Positions 1 through 7,178 of a stretch of 12,781 bases of DNA are shown piece after piece (position 1 is the first letter of the stretch; each line of letters begins with the position of its first letter). This DNA comes from an uncultured Lachnospiraceae bacterium (lineage in GTDB: Bacteria; Bacillota; Clostridia; Lachnospirales; Lachnospiraceae). The position numbers and the translations under genes are program-made. Under the pieces are notes generated by a model. The model did no database searches. It was not told where the DNA came from and saw only the letters and a program-made list of their open reading frames with translations. The stretch covers positions 1 to 12,781 of the forward strand of contig CAJUEI010000101.1 in assembly GCA_910585255.1 (NCBI GenBank), written 5' to 3'.

Positions 1-209
1 AAGTCCCCCGCTTCTAAGCCGCCAAGGTGAAAGCGGTGGGTTGGGACTTCCTTGTGAGGTTATGAGCAAGTAGCAAAGCGGATTGCGAATATCCGATTTG
101 ACTACACTGGGCGTCTGTCCGCTCTGATCAGCTCTGCTGATATAGTTCTTTTCGATGCCCGTGTACATTAGGAAAGAGTGCAGAGCCTTTGCTCCACACT
201 CTTTTTTTT
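1..209 (+). ncRNA. Structured non-coding RNA, 3' part, class unassigned
   Basis: No convincing ORF lies here, but the plus strand folds into a chain of strong helices. AAGTCCC (1-7) pairs with GGGACTT (43-49), with CCGCTT (8-13)/AAGCGG (31-36) inside. CTTG (51-54) pairs with CAAG (67-70). GTAG-CAAA-CGGAT (70-83) pairs with ATCCG-TTTG-CTAC (91-105). GGGCGTC (109-115) pairs with GATGCCC (154-160) and can extend through TACAC (103-107)/GTGTA (161-165), overlapping the previous helix by three bases. An intrinsic terminator closes the unit. It is convergent with asnA, so it is not that gene's leader. The 5' end and promoter lie outside the window or at its edge. Candidates are a stand-alone structured RNA such as the raiA motif (the TTCGATGCCC stretch is T-loop-like), or the 3' end of an IS200/IS605-type element with its omega RNA. 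Neither could be confirmed by reading alone. Confidence 0.6.
174..209 (+). terminator. Intrinsic terminator of the structured RNA
   Basis: AAGAGTG (174-180) pairs perfectly with CACTCTT (197-203). Inside, a CA/CA internal loop leads to GAGC (183-186)/GCTC (191-194) closed by a CTTT loop. An unbroken run of eight T (202-209) follows. Read on the minus strand there is no T-run, so it stops plus-strand transcription and would not obviously terminate asnA. Confidence 0.85.
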
Positions 210-221
210 AACTATTTTTTT

Positions 222-1232
222 CTATAATAACTGTATTCCATTTAAGCTGGTCTCTTCTATGATCTCTTTTGGCCAAATGGAACTCTGTACTTCTCCAATA
301 TGTGCTTTTCTTAAGAAAAACATACAGATTCTAGACTGTCCGATTCCTCCGCCAATAGTAAACGGCAGCTGATTTTCCAAAATTGCCTTTTGAAACGGAA
401 GCTCCGCCCGTTCGGTACATCCTGCCTTTTCCAACTGTGTTCTCAATGCATTCTCATCTACCCGGATTCCCATAGAAGACAATTCCAATGCAATATCCAA
501 TACCGGATAATAAACCACAATATCTGCATTTAACTCCCAATCGTCATAATCCGGTGCACGCCCATCATGACGCTCTCCATTTTCCATTTTATCGCCAATT
601 TTCATAATACAGACTGCACCTTTTGCCTTTGTAATATAAAACTCTCTCTCCTTTGGCGTATAATCTGGAAACATATCCGCTAGTTCCTGAGTTGTAATAA
701 AAAATATATTTGCTGGCAGAATTTCTTCGATATAGTCATATTGAATCGCCATAAATTTTTCGGTCTTTCGAAGTACTTTATAGACAGTTCGAACGGTACT
801 TTTCAGGGTTTCTAAAGTTCGTTCCTCTCTTGTAATCACCTTTTCCCAGTCCCACTGATCGACAAAAATTGAGTGAATATTGTCCATCTCTTCATCTCTG
901 CGAATCGCATTCATATCGGTATAGAGTCCCTCTCCCTGAGAAAACCCGTACTTTTTTAAAGCATACCGCTTCCACTTTGCCAGCGAATGAACGACCTCCG
1001 CCCTTAACCCGTCAATCTCCTTAATCTCGAAATCTACCGGTCTTTCTACCCCATTTAAATTATCATTCAACCCGGAAGCTGGATCCACAAACAGAGGAGC
1101 CGACACCCGAAGCAAATTCAGCCGCTCTGCCAATAATGCCTCAAAAAAATCCTTTACTGTCTTAATTGCTACTTGGGTATCATGCAGATTCAGCTCGGAA
1201 TGATATCCCTTTGGAATAATTGTCTTACCCAT
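222..1232 (-). CDS. asnA: Aspartate--ammonia ligase (asparagine synthetase A)
   Basis: This 336-residue cytoplasmic enzyme makes L-asparagine from L-aspartate and ammonium, converting ATP to AMP and PPi. It is the ammonia-dependent AsnA type (class II aminoacyl-tRNA-synthetase fold), unrelated to glutamine-dependent AsnB. The N-terminus (MGKTIIPKGYHSELNLHDTQ), the stretches GVERPVDFEI, WKRYALKKYGF, MNAIRRDEE and VDQWDWEKVI, and the C-terminal GGGIGQSRICMFFLRKAHIGE are all typical of the family. Length is close to the usual ~330 residues, so the gene looks intact. The ATG start is supported by AAAGG a suitable distance upstream and by family-typical residues from position 1. It lies 120 bp downstream of the ABC exporter genes on the same strand and has its own promoter-like sequence. 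It converges on the structured RNA, leaving only 12 bp between that RNA's T-run and the asnA stop codon. Confidence 0.96.
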   Translation of the reverse strand: MGKTIIPKGYHSELNLHDTQVAIKTVKDFFEALLAERLNLLRVSAPLFVDPASGLNDNLNGVERPVDFEIKEIDGLRAEVVHSLAKWKRYALKKYGFSQGEGLYTDMNAIRRDEEMDNIHSIFVDQWDWEKVITREERTLETLKSTVRTVYKVLRKTEKFMAIQYDYIEEILPANIFFITTQELADMFPDYTPKEREFYITKAKGAVCIMKIGDKMENGERHDGRAPDYDDWELNADIVVYYPVLDIALELSSMGIRVDENALRTQLEKAGCTERAELPFQKAILENQLPFTIGGGIGQSRICMFFLRKAHIGEVQSSIWPKEIIEETSLNGIQLL

Positions 1233-1293
1233 CTTTTTTCACGCCTTTCTGATTTTCTTCCAATTTCACTATTGCTTTTTTATCATCTCCATA

Positions 1294-1322
1294 ATTAAAC
1301 CTCTTTTTTTTGCATTTGACAA
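1294..1322 (-). promoter_or_regulatory. Probable sigma-A promoter of asnA
   Basis: On the minus strand TTGTCA (1317-1322) and TTTAAT (1294-1299) are separated by exactly 17 bp. Each differs from consensus by one base. The predicted transcript would start about 55 bases upstream of the asnA ATG. No T-box or other leader structure fits in that space, and no clear terminator separates the exporter genes from it, so read-through from upstream is also possible. Confidence 0.55.
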
Positions 1323-1352
1323 GTATTATTTTCCAATCGGACAATAAATTTT

Positions 1353-3113
1353 TTACATACTAAATTGGCTCTGATAGAGATTTGCATAAAATCCTCCCTG
1401 TGCCAGCAGTGTCTCATGATTTCCCTGCTCAATAATATTTCCGTCTTTCATCACCAATATAATATCCGCTTCCCGAATCGTAGACAGACGGTGTGCCACA
1501 ATAAAACTGGTTCTTCCCTCCATCATTCGGGCAAATGCTTTCTGAATTCGAATCTCAGTTCGTGTATCAATCGAAGACGTTGCCTCATCCAAAATCAGCA
1601 TAGGAGGCAGGCAAAGCATCACTCGGGTAATACAAAGAAGCTGCTTCTGTCCCTGAGAAAGACTGCCCCCATCCTCTCCAATCTGTGTATCATATCCGTT
1701 TGGCAGCCGCTTAATAAAACTATGGGCATGAGAAGCCTTTGCCGCTGCCAATATCTCATCCTCTGATGCGTCCGGCTTTCCCATAACAATATTCTCCCGA
1801 ATCGTTCCTGCCTTCAGCCAGGTTTCCTGAAGCACCATTCCATATCCGGCACGCAGACTTCTGCGGGTCATATGGCGAATATCTGTTCCGTCTACCCGAA
1901 TCGATCCGCTGTCCACATCATAAAACCGCATCAAAAGATTGATAATCGTCGTCTTTCCGCATCCAGTCGGTCCTACAATTGCCACCCTCTGTCCCGGCTT
2001 TACCTGCAGACTAAAATTTTGAATTAATTTCTGCTCCGGCACATAAGAAAAATTGACATTCTTTAAAGAAACCTCCCCATTCACCTGCACCTTTTCTACC
2101 GCATCCACTGCATCTGGAACCTGTGCCTCTTCTTCTATCAGTTCAAATACCCGTGCTACACAGGCAAGTGCATTCTGCAGCTCTGTTACCACACCGGAAA
2201 TTTCATTAAACGGCTTCGTATACTGATTGGCATAACTTAACAAACTGGTTAAATCCCCCACTGAAAGCGATCCCTTTACTACAGCCATTGCACCAGTCAA
2301 TGCCACTCCGGTATAGACCAGACTATTGACAAAACGGGTCGATGGATTGGTAATAGACGAAAAAAAGATTGCCTTTAACGAGCAGCTTCCTAACCGCTCA
2401 TTTATCAGATCAAACTGCTCCATCGCTTCCTTTTCATGTCCAAATGCCTGCACTACCTTTTGATTTCCAATCATCTCATCGATAAACGCCGTCTGCTCTC
2501 CTCTGGTCTCTGACTGAAGCTTAAACATGGTATACGTCTTTCTAGCAATAAAACTAGCCACAAACAAGGAAATCGGCGTTACTAAAATCACAACAATGGT
2601 AATTCCAACATTCTTAGTAAGCATAATCACAAGTGTTCCAACAATCGTAATAAATCCCGTAAAAAACTGTGTGAATCCCATTAATAATCCATCTGCAAAC
2701 TGATCTACATCTGCAATAACCCGACTGACAATCTCCCCATATGAATGAGAATCAATATACTTTAACGGCAAAATCTCCAGCTTCCGAAAAGCTTTTTCCC
2801 GAATATCCCGCACCACCTGATAAGTAATTTTATTATTACAGATATTCATCAGCCATTGTGCACCTGCTGTCAGCAAAATAATCACTACCATCGTCCTTGC
2901 TATTAGAAACAAACCAGAAAAATCTACATTTCCCTTTCCCACAATAAGATTTACCGCATCCCCGATTAAAATCGGAAGATACAGTCTCAATGCCACGGTA
3001 ACTGCTCCAAACAGAATTGAAAGAAACAGAAACAGCCAATGTTTTCCGATAAACTGCATTACTTTTTTCAATGTTTGTATCTGCTTTTTCCTTTTGGTTT
3101 TCTCTTGTGCCAT
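1353..3113 (-). CDS. ABC exporter half-transporter, catalytically competent subunit
   Basis: This 586-residue protein has an N-terminal type-I exporter membrane domain (about six segments, residues ~20-310) and a C-terminal ATPase domain. The Walker A is GPTGCGKTT (381-389), the signature is LSQGQ (485-489) instead of LSGGQ, Walker B ends LILDE with the catalytic Glu at ~510, and the H-loop His is ~541 (VAHRLS). An in-frame start 18 codons upstream is less likely: ATG at 3113 has GGAGG seven bases before it and overlaps the partner's stop as TAATG, implying translational coupling. A canonical Glu and His with a variant signature motif is the pattern of the competent partner in heterodimeric exporters such as TM287/288, BmrCD or LmrCD. 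The substrate cannot be told from sequence; drugs, lipids or peptides are possible. Confidence 0.93.
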   Translation of the reverse strand: MAQEKTKRKKQIQTLKKVMQFIGKHWLFLFLSILFGAVTVALRLYLPILIGDAVNLIVGKGNVDFSGLFLIARTMVVIILLTAGAQWLMNICNNKITYQVVRDIREKAFRKLEILPLKYIDSHSYGEIVSRVIADVDQFADGLLMGFTQFFTGFITIVGTLVIMLTKNVGITIVVILVTPISLFVASFIARKTYTMFKLQSETRGEQTAFIDEMIGNQKVVQAFGHEKEAMEQFDLINERLGSCSLKAIFFSSITNPSTRFVNSLVYTGVALTGAMAVVKGSLSVGDLTSLLSYANQYTKPFNEISGVVTELQNALACVARVFELIEEEAQVPDAVDAVEKVQVNGEVSLKNVNFSYVPEQKLIQNFSLQVKPGQRVAIVGPTGCGKTTIINLLMRFYDVDSGSIRVDGTDIRHMTRRSLRAGYGMVLQETWLKAGTIRENIVMGKPDASEDEILAAAKASHAHSFIKRLPNGYDTQIGEDGGSLSQGQKQLLCITRVMLCLPPMLILDEATSSIDTRTEIRIQKAFARMMEGRTSFIVAHRLSTIREADIILVMKDGNIIEQGNHETLLAQGGFYANLYQSQFSM

Positions 3114-4837
3114 TATTTTGCCTCCTTTGGAAATTGAGAATAATAGATTTCCTGATATACCGGACAAGTCTGCAGCAGCTCTTCATGTGTTCCGATTCCA
3201 ACTGCTGCTCCGTCATCTAATACAATAATCTGATCGGCATACTGAATCGATGAGGTTCTCTGTGATACAACAAATACCGTCATCTCCTCTTTTCTCTCAC
3301 GGAGTGCCTTTCGCAGTCTGGCATCTGTCGCATAGTCCAATGCAGAAGCACTGTCATCTAAAATCAAGATTTCTGGTTTTCTTACCAGTGCACGGGCAAT
3401 CGTAAACCGCTGTCTCTGACCACCGGAAAGATTCTTTCCGCCCTGTGCAATGCCAGAATCCAATCCGCCTTCTTTTCCTTCCACAATCTCTTTCGCCTGT
3501 GCCGTTTCTAATGCTTCCCAAAGATCTGCCTCCTCTGCCTCCCGGTTTCCCCACAAAAGATTTTCTCGAATTGTCCCTTTAAAAAGCACCGCCTTCTGCA
3601 TTACAATTCCAATCTTGTTCCGCAGTTCTTCAATTGAATAATCCCGCACATCCACTCCGTTAATCTTTACAGTTCCTTTTGTTGCATCATAAAACCTTGG
3701 AATCAAATGCACCAGAGAAGTTTTTCCAGAACCCGTTCCGCCGATTACACCAATGGTCTGCCCCTTTTTTACTTTCAAATTAATATCGGTAAGCGACTCT
3801 GCACCAGCCTTTTGATAAGTCAGACAGACATGTTCCAATTCCACGGCATAATCCGTTCTTTCCTGCTCTTTTGTCTCACTCATACTAACAATACTAGATT
3901 TGGTCTCAAAAACACTCTGAATTCGATCTCCGCATGCCACTGACTTTGTAATATTTACAATTAAATCCGCCATCTTAATTAACTCCACTAAGATCTGTGA
4001 CATATAATTTACCAGTGCTACCACTTGTCCCTGCAGAAGAATTCCGCTCTCGACCCGAACGGCACCGATATAAATCAATGCTACAATCGCCCCATTAATA
4101 ATAATATAGGTAAATGGATTGGTTAATGCAGCAATTTTTCCTACATGCACCTGCATAGTTGTCAAAAGCTGGTTGTGATTGGTAAAATAACGGATTTCAC
4201 TCTCTTCTTTATTAAATGCCCGGATTACCCTTGCCCCGGTTAAATTCTCTCTGGTAATTCCAAGTACTTTATCCAACCCTGCCTGTACTTTCTTATACAA
4301 AGGCATTGTAACCAGCATCACGCCAAATACTACAATGCAGAGCAAAGGAATGGTTACCACAAATACCATTGCCGCTTTCCAATCAATCGTAAATGCCATT
4401 ACCATTGCCCCTAATACAATAAAAGGAGAACGCAGAAACAGCCGAAGCACCATATTGACACAACTCTGTACTTGATTGACATCACTTGTCATACGAGTAA
4501 TTAATGTCGATGTCCCTATGGTATCCATTTCTGTAAAAGAAAGACTTTGGATATGGGAAAATAATGCATGACGCAGCTTTGTGGCAAATCCAACTGCTGC
4601 TCTGGCTGAAAAATATTGTGCTGTCAGAGAACAGGTCAGTCCAATTATGCCTAGTACAATCATGATGATACACATTTGTATAATATAACTGTTATCCCTG
4701 TTGGGGATACCCTGATCAATAATTGCTGCTACCACAAGCGGAATCAGCAGTTCGAAGGACGCTTCTAGCATCTTGAATAAAGGTGCCAGAATACTTTCCT
4801 TTCGATAATCTTTTAGATATCTAAGAATCTTCTTCAC
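3113..4837 (-). CDS. ABC exporter half-transporter, degenerate-site subunit
   Basis: This is the first gene of the exporter operon, 574 residues with a six-segment membrane domain followed by an ATPase domain. Walker A is GGTGSGKTS (366-374) and the signature LSGGQ is intact (470-474). The catalytic Glu after Walker B is replaced by Asp (ILILDD, 494-495), and the H-loop His by Gln (VVSQRTS, Q526). These two changes mark the non-hydrolysing site of heterodimeric exporters and match the LSQGQ deviation in the partner, since that signature completes this site. The start is GTG at 4837, with GGGAGG ending five bases upstream. Longer in-frame ATG starts (4879, 4927) lack a ribosome site, and 4879 sits at the predicted transcription start. 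The two subunits presumably form one membrane-embedded efflux pump. No dedicated regulator gene is adjacent. Confidence 0.93.
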   Translation of the reverse strand: MKKILRYLKDYRKESILAPLFKMLEASFELLIPLVVAAIIDQGIPNRDNSYIIQMCIIMIVLGIIGLTCSLTAQYFSARAAVGFATKLRHALFSHIQSLSFTEMDTIGTSTLITRMTSDVNQVQSCVNMVLRLFLRSPFIVLGAMVMAFTIDWKAAMVFVVTIPLLCIVVFGVMLVTMPLYKKVQAGLDKVLGITRENLTGARVIRAFNKEESEIRYFTNHNQLLTTMQVHVGKIAALTNPFTYIIINGAIVALIYIGAVRVESGILLQGQVVALVNYMSQILVELIKMADLIVNITKSVACGDRIQSVFETKSSIVSMSETKEQERTDYAVELEHVCLTYQKAGAESLTDINLKVKKGQTIGVIGGTGSGKTSLVHLIPRFYDATKGTVKINGVDVRDYSIEELRNKIGIVMQKAVLFKGTIRENLLWGNREAEEADLWEALETAQAKEIVEGKEGGLDSGIAQGGKNLSGGQRQRFTIARALVRKPEILILDDSASALDYATDARLRKALRERKEEMTVFVVSQRTSSIQYADQIIVLDDGAAVGIGTHEELLQTCPVYQEIYYSQFPKEAK

Positions 4838-4886
4838 AACAACCTCCCGAATTCTTTTGTTTATTTGTCGGTATGACATAATTTTT

Positions 4887-4915
4887 ACTATACCATATTT
4901 TTTCCAGATAGGGAA
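4887..4915 (-). promoter_or_regulatory. Extended -10 promoter of the ABC exporter operon
   Basis: The minus strand reads TGGTATAGT (4887-4895), an extended -10 (TGn + TATAGT). A weak -35 (TTCCCT, 4910-4915) lies 17 bp upstream. Transcription would begin near 4880, giving a ~43-base leader before the GTG start. Palindromic element 1 begins about 50 bp upstream. Confidence 0.5.
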
Positions 4916-4966
4916 GTAAGTATGCAAAATTTAGGTAAAATCAGGGTTGTGGGTTGTGGGGAGGAC

Positions 4967-5204
4967 GCTGCCTTTTTGGGAGGTTCTGTTTTGCTGCTCC
5001 GCTCTCCAAAAACAAAGCAGTTCTAAGTGTTCTGCCTATCTGTTGATCCTTCCGGTGCGACCGGCACTTGATACGCCATCCATGGCTAGTCAAGTGCCTT
5101 TGTCGGGCGTCCATGCCCGCCAATCGCTAAAATGAATCAGAACACTAAGAACGGCTAAGTTTTTTCCAAAGTCGCAGCAAAACAGAACCTCCCAAAAAGG
5201 CAGC
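4967..5204 (-). repeat. Large palindromic element 1 (238 bp)
   Basis: The outer arms 4967-4997 and 5174-5204 are perfect 31-bp reverse complements. A second arm pair, 5016-5034 and 5138-5156, is complementary at 17 of 19 positions. The centre has three hairpin candidates: CCGG/CCGG (5052-5064), GGCACTTGA (5063-5071)/TCAAGTGCC (5090-5098) enclosing GCCAT/ATGGC (5075-5086), and CGGGC/GCCCG (5104-5119). The core 5021-5151 matches element 2 in the opposite orientation, while the outer arms do not. Strand is given so that the core reads as in element 2. There is no transposase, target-site duplication or plausible ORF. It could be a MITE-like element, a structured RNA gene or a replication/recombination hairpin. 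Confidence 0.85.
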
Positions 5205-5553
5205 TGTACTTTCCTGAATTTTCTTACTAAAACAACAAAGACAAGAGCCTTTGTCACACCGTCCCGCTTATTATAGCCTATTCCCCCTTCCATATTTGCT
5301 AAAGCAAGAAGTTTCAGAGCAAACATAGGAAATGGATACCCTTTTCCGTAAATCCGCCCGTCCATGCCTATGGCTTGCCGGACAGCTTTTGCCTGTTAGG
5401 AAGCATCCCAAACCCTCTTGAAAATTCTCTCATTGCCTACAACACCTCATAGGACCGTTTTACCGAAATTTTGAGAAAATTCCTTTAAACAGTTTTCCTT
5501 GCTTCTTAATATTGAAAAAATTTGAAAAATTTCAAACAAGGAAGCAAAAATTT
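5205..5553. other. Non-coding spacer, no recognisable gene
   Basis: About 350 bp without a supportable gene. A minus-strand open frame (5090-5365, 91 codons) runs from here into element 1, but it has no ribosome site and no similarity I recognise; its C-terminal part is just the element's arm. A weak hairpin, GTCC...GGAC around a GCC/GGC pair, lies at about 5360-5385. The last 60 bp are very AT-rich. This may be decayed accessory DNA. Confidence 0.5.
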
Positions 5554-5589
5554 ACGCCTGTTTTCAATCTTTTCAGAAAAAACAGGCGT
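5554..5589 (-). terminator. Intrinsic terminator of merR
   Basis: ACGCCTGTTTT (5554-5564) and AAAACAGGCGT (5579-5589) form a perfect 11-bp stem with a 14-base loop, starting about 11 bp past the merR stop codon. On the minus strand a short T-rich stretch (AAATTTTTGC) follows, so it terminates merR, somewhat weakly. Confidence 0.75.
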
Positions 5590-5600
5590 ATTATTACATC

Positions 5601-5975
5601 CTAATTATTTTTTGATATGCGTTCTATTTCCTGTCGGTAAAAATCAATTTTGTCATCCAGTTTTGTCCTATGTTCCTGTAGCTGTCTTATCTGTTCATTT
5701 AAGGCTTCTCTATGTGCAATCAACATTTCCATCCGCTCATACAAAGTAGGGATTCCCGCCGCCCGCAGTTTTGCATAATGCTGTATCTTCTTAATCGGCA
5801 TCCCCGTTTCTTTTAGACGTTTGATAAATTCAATCCATATAAAGTCTTTATCTGAATAGCAGCGGCGGTTACTGGAATTACGCCCCGGCGTAATTAAGCC
5901 TTCATGTTCATAATAACGCAGAGTATGTATTCCTAAATTTGTAAGCCTTGAAAATTCACCTATAAAATATTTCAA
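5601..5975 (-). CDS. MerR-family transcriptional regulator
   Basis: This 124-residue protein has the MerR layout: an N-terminal winged helix-turn-helix (IGEFSRLTNLGIHTLRYYEHEGLI, residues ~5-28), the second wing region (NRRCYSDKDF, ~36-45), then a long dimerisation coiled coil (~75-120, LNEQIRQLQEHRTKLDDKIDFYRQEIERI). There is no C-terminal sensor domain and no conserved Cys cluster of the metal-sensing MerR proteins, so the effector is unknown; the small MerR group with aldehyde or electrophile sensors is a reasonable comparison. The start is TTG at 5975, preceded by AGGAAG seven bases upstream; no ATG gives the expected N-terminus. It is divergent from the dehydrogenase gene and probably controls it from the shared operator. 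A terminator lies immediately downstream. Confidence 0.92.
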   Translation of the reverse strand: MKYFIGEFSRLTNLGIHTLRYYEHEGLITPGRNSSNRRCYSDKDFIWIEFIKRLKETGMPIKKIQHYAKLRAAGIPTLYERMEMLIAHREALNEQIRQLQEHRTKLDDKIDFYRQEIERISKNN

Positions 5976-5994
5976 AAAATCACTTCCTATCCCC

Positions 5995-6025
5995 TTGACA
6001 TAGAGTTTACTCTACATTGTATGCT
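5995..6025 (+). promoter_or_regulatory. MerR-type promoter and operator of the dehydrogenase
   Basis: The -35 TTGACA (5995-6000) and -10 TATGCT (6020-6025) are separated by 19 bp, the over-long spacing that MerR activators correct by DNA distortion. The spacer begins with a perfect dyad, TAGAGT-TT-ACTCTA (6001-6014). Placement and spacing match the classic MerR operator. Minus-strand TATAAT (6029-6034) could be the merR -10, so the regulator may control itself. Confidence 0.85.
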
Positions 6026-6057
6026 TGTATTATATCAAAAACGAGGAGGTTTTGTAA

Positions 6058-6846
6058 ATGGTTCAAAACACAAAAAGATACACTGTTATTACAGGGGCAA
6101 GCTCTGGTATAGGGTATGAAACGGCAAAGGCATTTGCAGAGCGTGGAAGTAATCTAATTTTAATTGCCCGCAGGAAAAACAGACTGGAAGCATTGCAGCA
6201 GGAAATTTTAACTTTACATCCGACACTTGATGTTGTACTGAAAGTAATTGATTTGTCTGTTTCCCAAAATGTTTTTAGATTTTACGAAGATGTAAAATCC
6301 TACCCTTTGCAGACATGGATTAACAATGCGGGATTTGGCAATTATGACAGCATAGGTCATCAGGATTTGCGGAAAATCAGTCAGATGTTGCACTTAAATG
6401 TGGAAGCCCTCACTATCCTTTCGTCCTTATTTGTACGTGATTTCAAAAATACTGAAAAAGCACAGCTTATCAACGTTTCTTCATGCGGCGGTTATACAGT
6501 AGTCCCAAATGCGGTAACGTATTGTGCAACCAAATTTTATGTCAGTGCCTTTACAGAAGGACTTTCATGGGAATTAAAAACTACTCATGCAAAAATGCAG
6601 GCAAAAGTATTAGCACCCGCCGCAACAAAAACAGAATTTGGAAAAATTGCAAATAATGTAACGGAATATGACTATGATAAATTGTTTGGCACATACCATA
6701 CAAGCACACAGATAGCGGCATTTCTGCTTGAATTGTATGACAGTGATAAAGTGGTAGGATTAGTTGACAGAGAAAATTTTTCTTTTCACTTATGTGAACC
6801 GCAACTCCAATACGCGGGAAATTCACAGCATAACCAAAAGATGTAA
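6058..6846 (+). CDS. SDR-family NAD(P)-dependent oxidoreductase
   Basis: This 262-residue classical short-chain dehydrogenase has a complete active site. The cofactor loop TGASSGIG is at 12-19, NNAG at 89-92, Asn114, Ser142 and the YxxxK pair Tyr155/Lys159 (TYCATKF). Arg38/Arg39 after the second strand (ILIARRKNR) favour NADPH. Length is normal, and the C-terminal YAGNSQHNQKM stretch resembles other members of the DltE/YqjQ-like group. The substrate is not predictable. The ATG start has GGAGGT (6045-6050) seven bases upstream. It is the only clear intact plus-strand gene in the window and is transcribed from the MerR-type promoter, so it probably acts on the compound, or a toxic carbonyl related to the compound, that the regulator senses. 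No clear terminator follows. Confidence 0.93.
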   Translation: MVQNTKRYTVITGASSGIGYETAKAFAERGSNLILIARRKNRLEALQQEILTLHPTLDVVLKVIDLSVSQNVFRFYEDVKSYPLQTWINNAGFGNYDSIGHQDLRKISQMLHLNVEALTILSSLFVRDFKNTEKAQLINVSSCGGYTVVPNAVTYCATKFYVSAFTEGLSWELKTTHAKMQAKVLAPAATKTEFGKIANNVTEYDYDKLFGTYHTSTQIAAFLLELYDSDKVVGLVDRENFSFHLCEPQLQYAGNSQHNQKM

Positions 6847-6967
6847 TATGTTCCAATAATTGCGGCACAACAGCAAAAAGAAAAAACCGTTGTATCACAC
6901 TATTTGTTGACATTGATAATAAATTATTATAAATGCTCCCTTATCATCATAAAACTACATTAGATTT

Positions 6968-7147
6968 TTTCAATATAAAATAAAACCACAAAGATAAAGC
7001 AACATCCAACTCTTTCAATATAAAACAAAACAGCAAAGATAAAGCAACATCCAACTCTTTCAATATAAAATAAAACAGCGAAGATAAAACAACATCCAAC
7101 TCTTTCAATATAAAACAAAACAACAAAGATAAAAACGGCATCCAATT
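6968..7147. repeat. Four 45-bp AT-rich tandem repeats
   Basis: Copies begin at 6968, 7013, 7058 and 7103, each starting TTTCAATATAAAA and containing AAGATAAA and CATCCAA. Copies 1-3 differ at only a few positions and copy 4 degenerates at its end. Position 14 alternates T/C/T/C between copies. The 45-bp period keeps several frames open on the minus strand, giving 15-residue hydrophobic repeats, but no ribosome site precedes them. The array sits between the dehydrogenase gene and palindromic element 2. It may be iteron-like or simple slippage product. Confidence 0.9.
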
Positions 7148-7178
7148 TTTATGTAAATTCTGCCGATACGTAGGTGAT

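Noticed and set aside
1365..1766. Plus-strand ORF of 133 codons antisense to the ABC exporter gene
   Set aside because: It is a shadow of a strongly supported minus-strand coding region, with no start signals of its own.
4941..5123. Small minus-strand ORF in element 1, similar to a plus-strand ORF in element 2 (shared TSHGWRIKCRSHRK stretch)
   Set aside because: There is no ribosome site. The start codon lies in a hairpin, and differences between copies preserve base-pairing rather than protein sequence (three of five changes in the shared frame alter the residue).
5090..5365. 91-residue minus-strand ORF downstream of element 1
   Set aside because: It has no ribosome site, its C-terminus is element-arm sequence, and no family is recognised.
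6907..6936. Promoter-like TTGACA followed by an AT-rich stretch after the dehydrogenase gene
   Set aside because: The only -10 candidates are at poor spacing (15 bp) or poor match, and no gene follows.
6968..7147. CRISPR array
   Set aside because: Units are directly contiguous 45-bp tandem copies with no unique spacers and no cas genes nearby.
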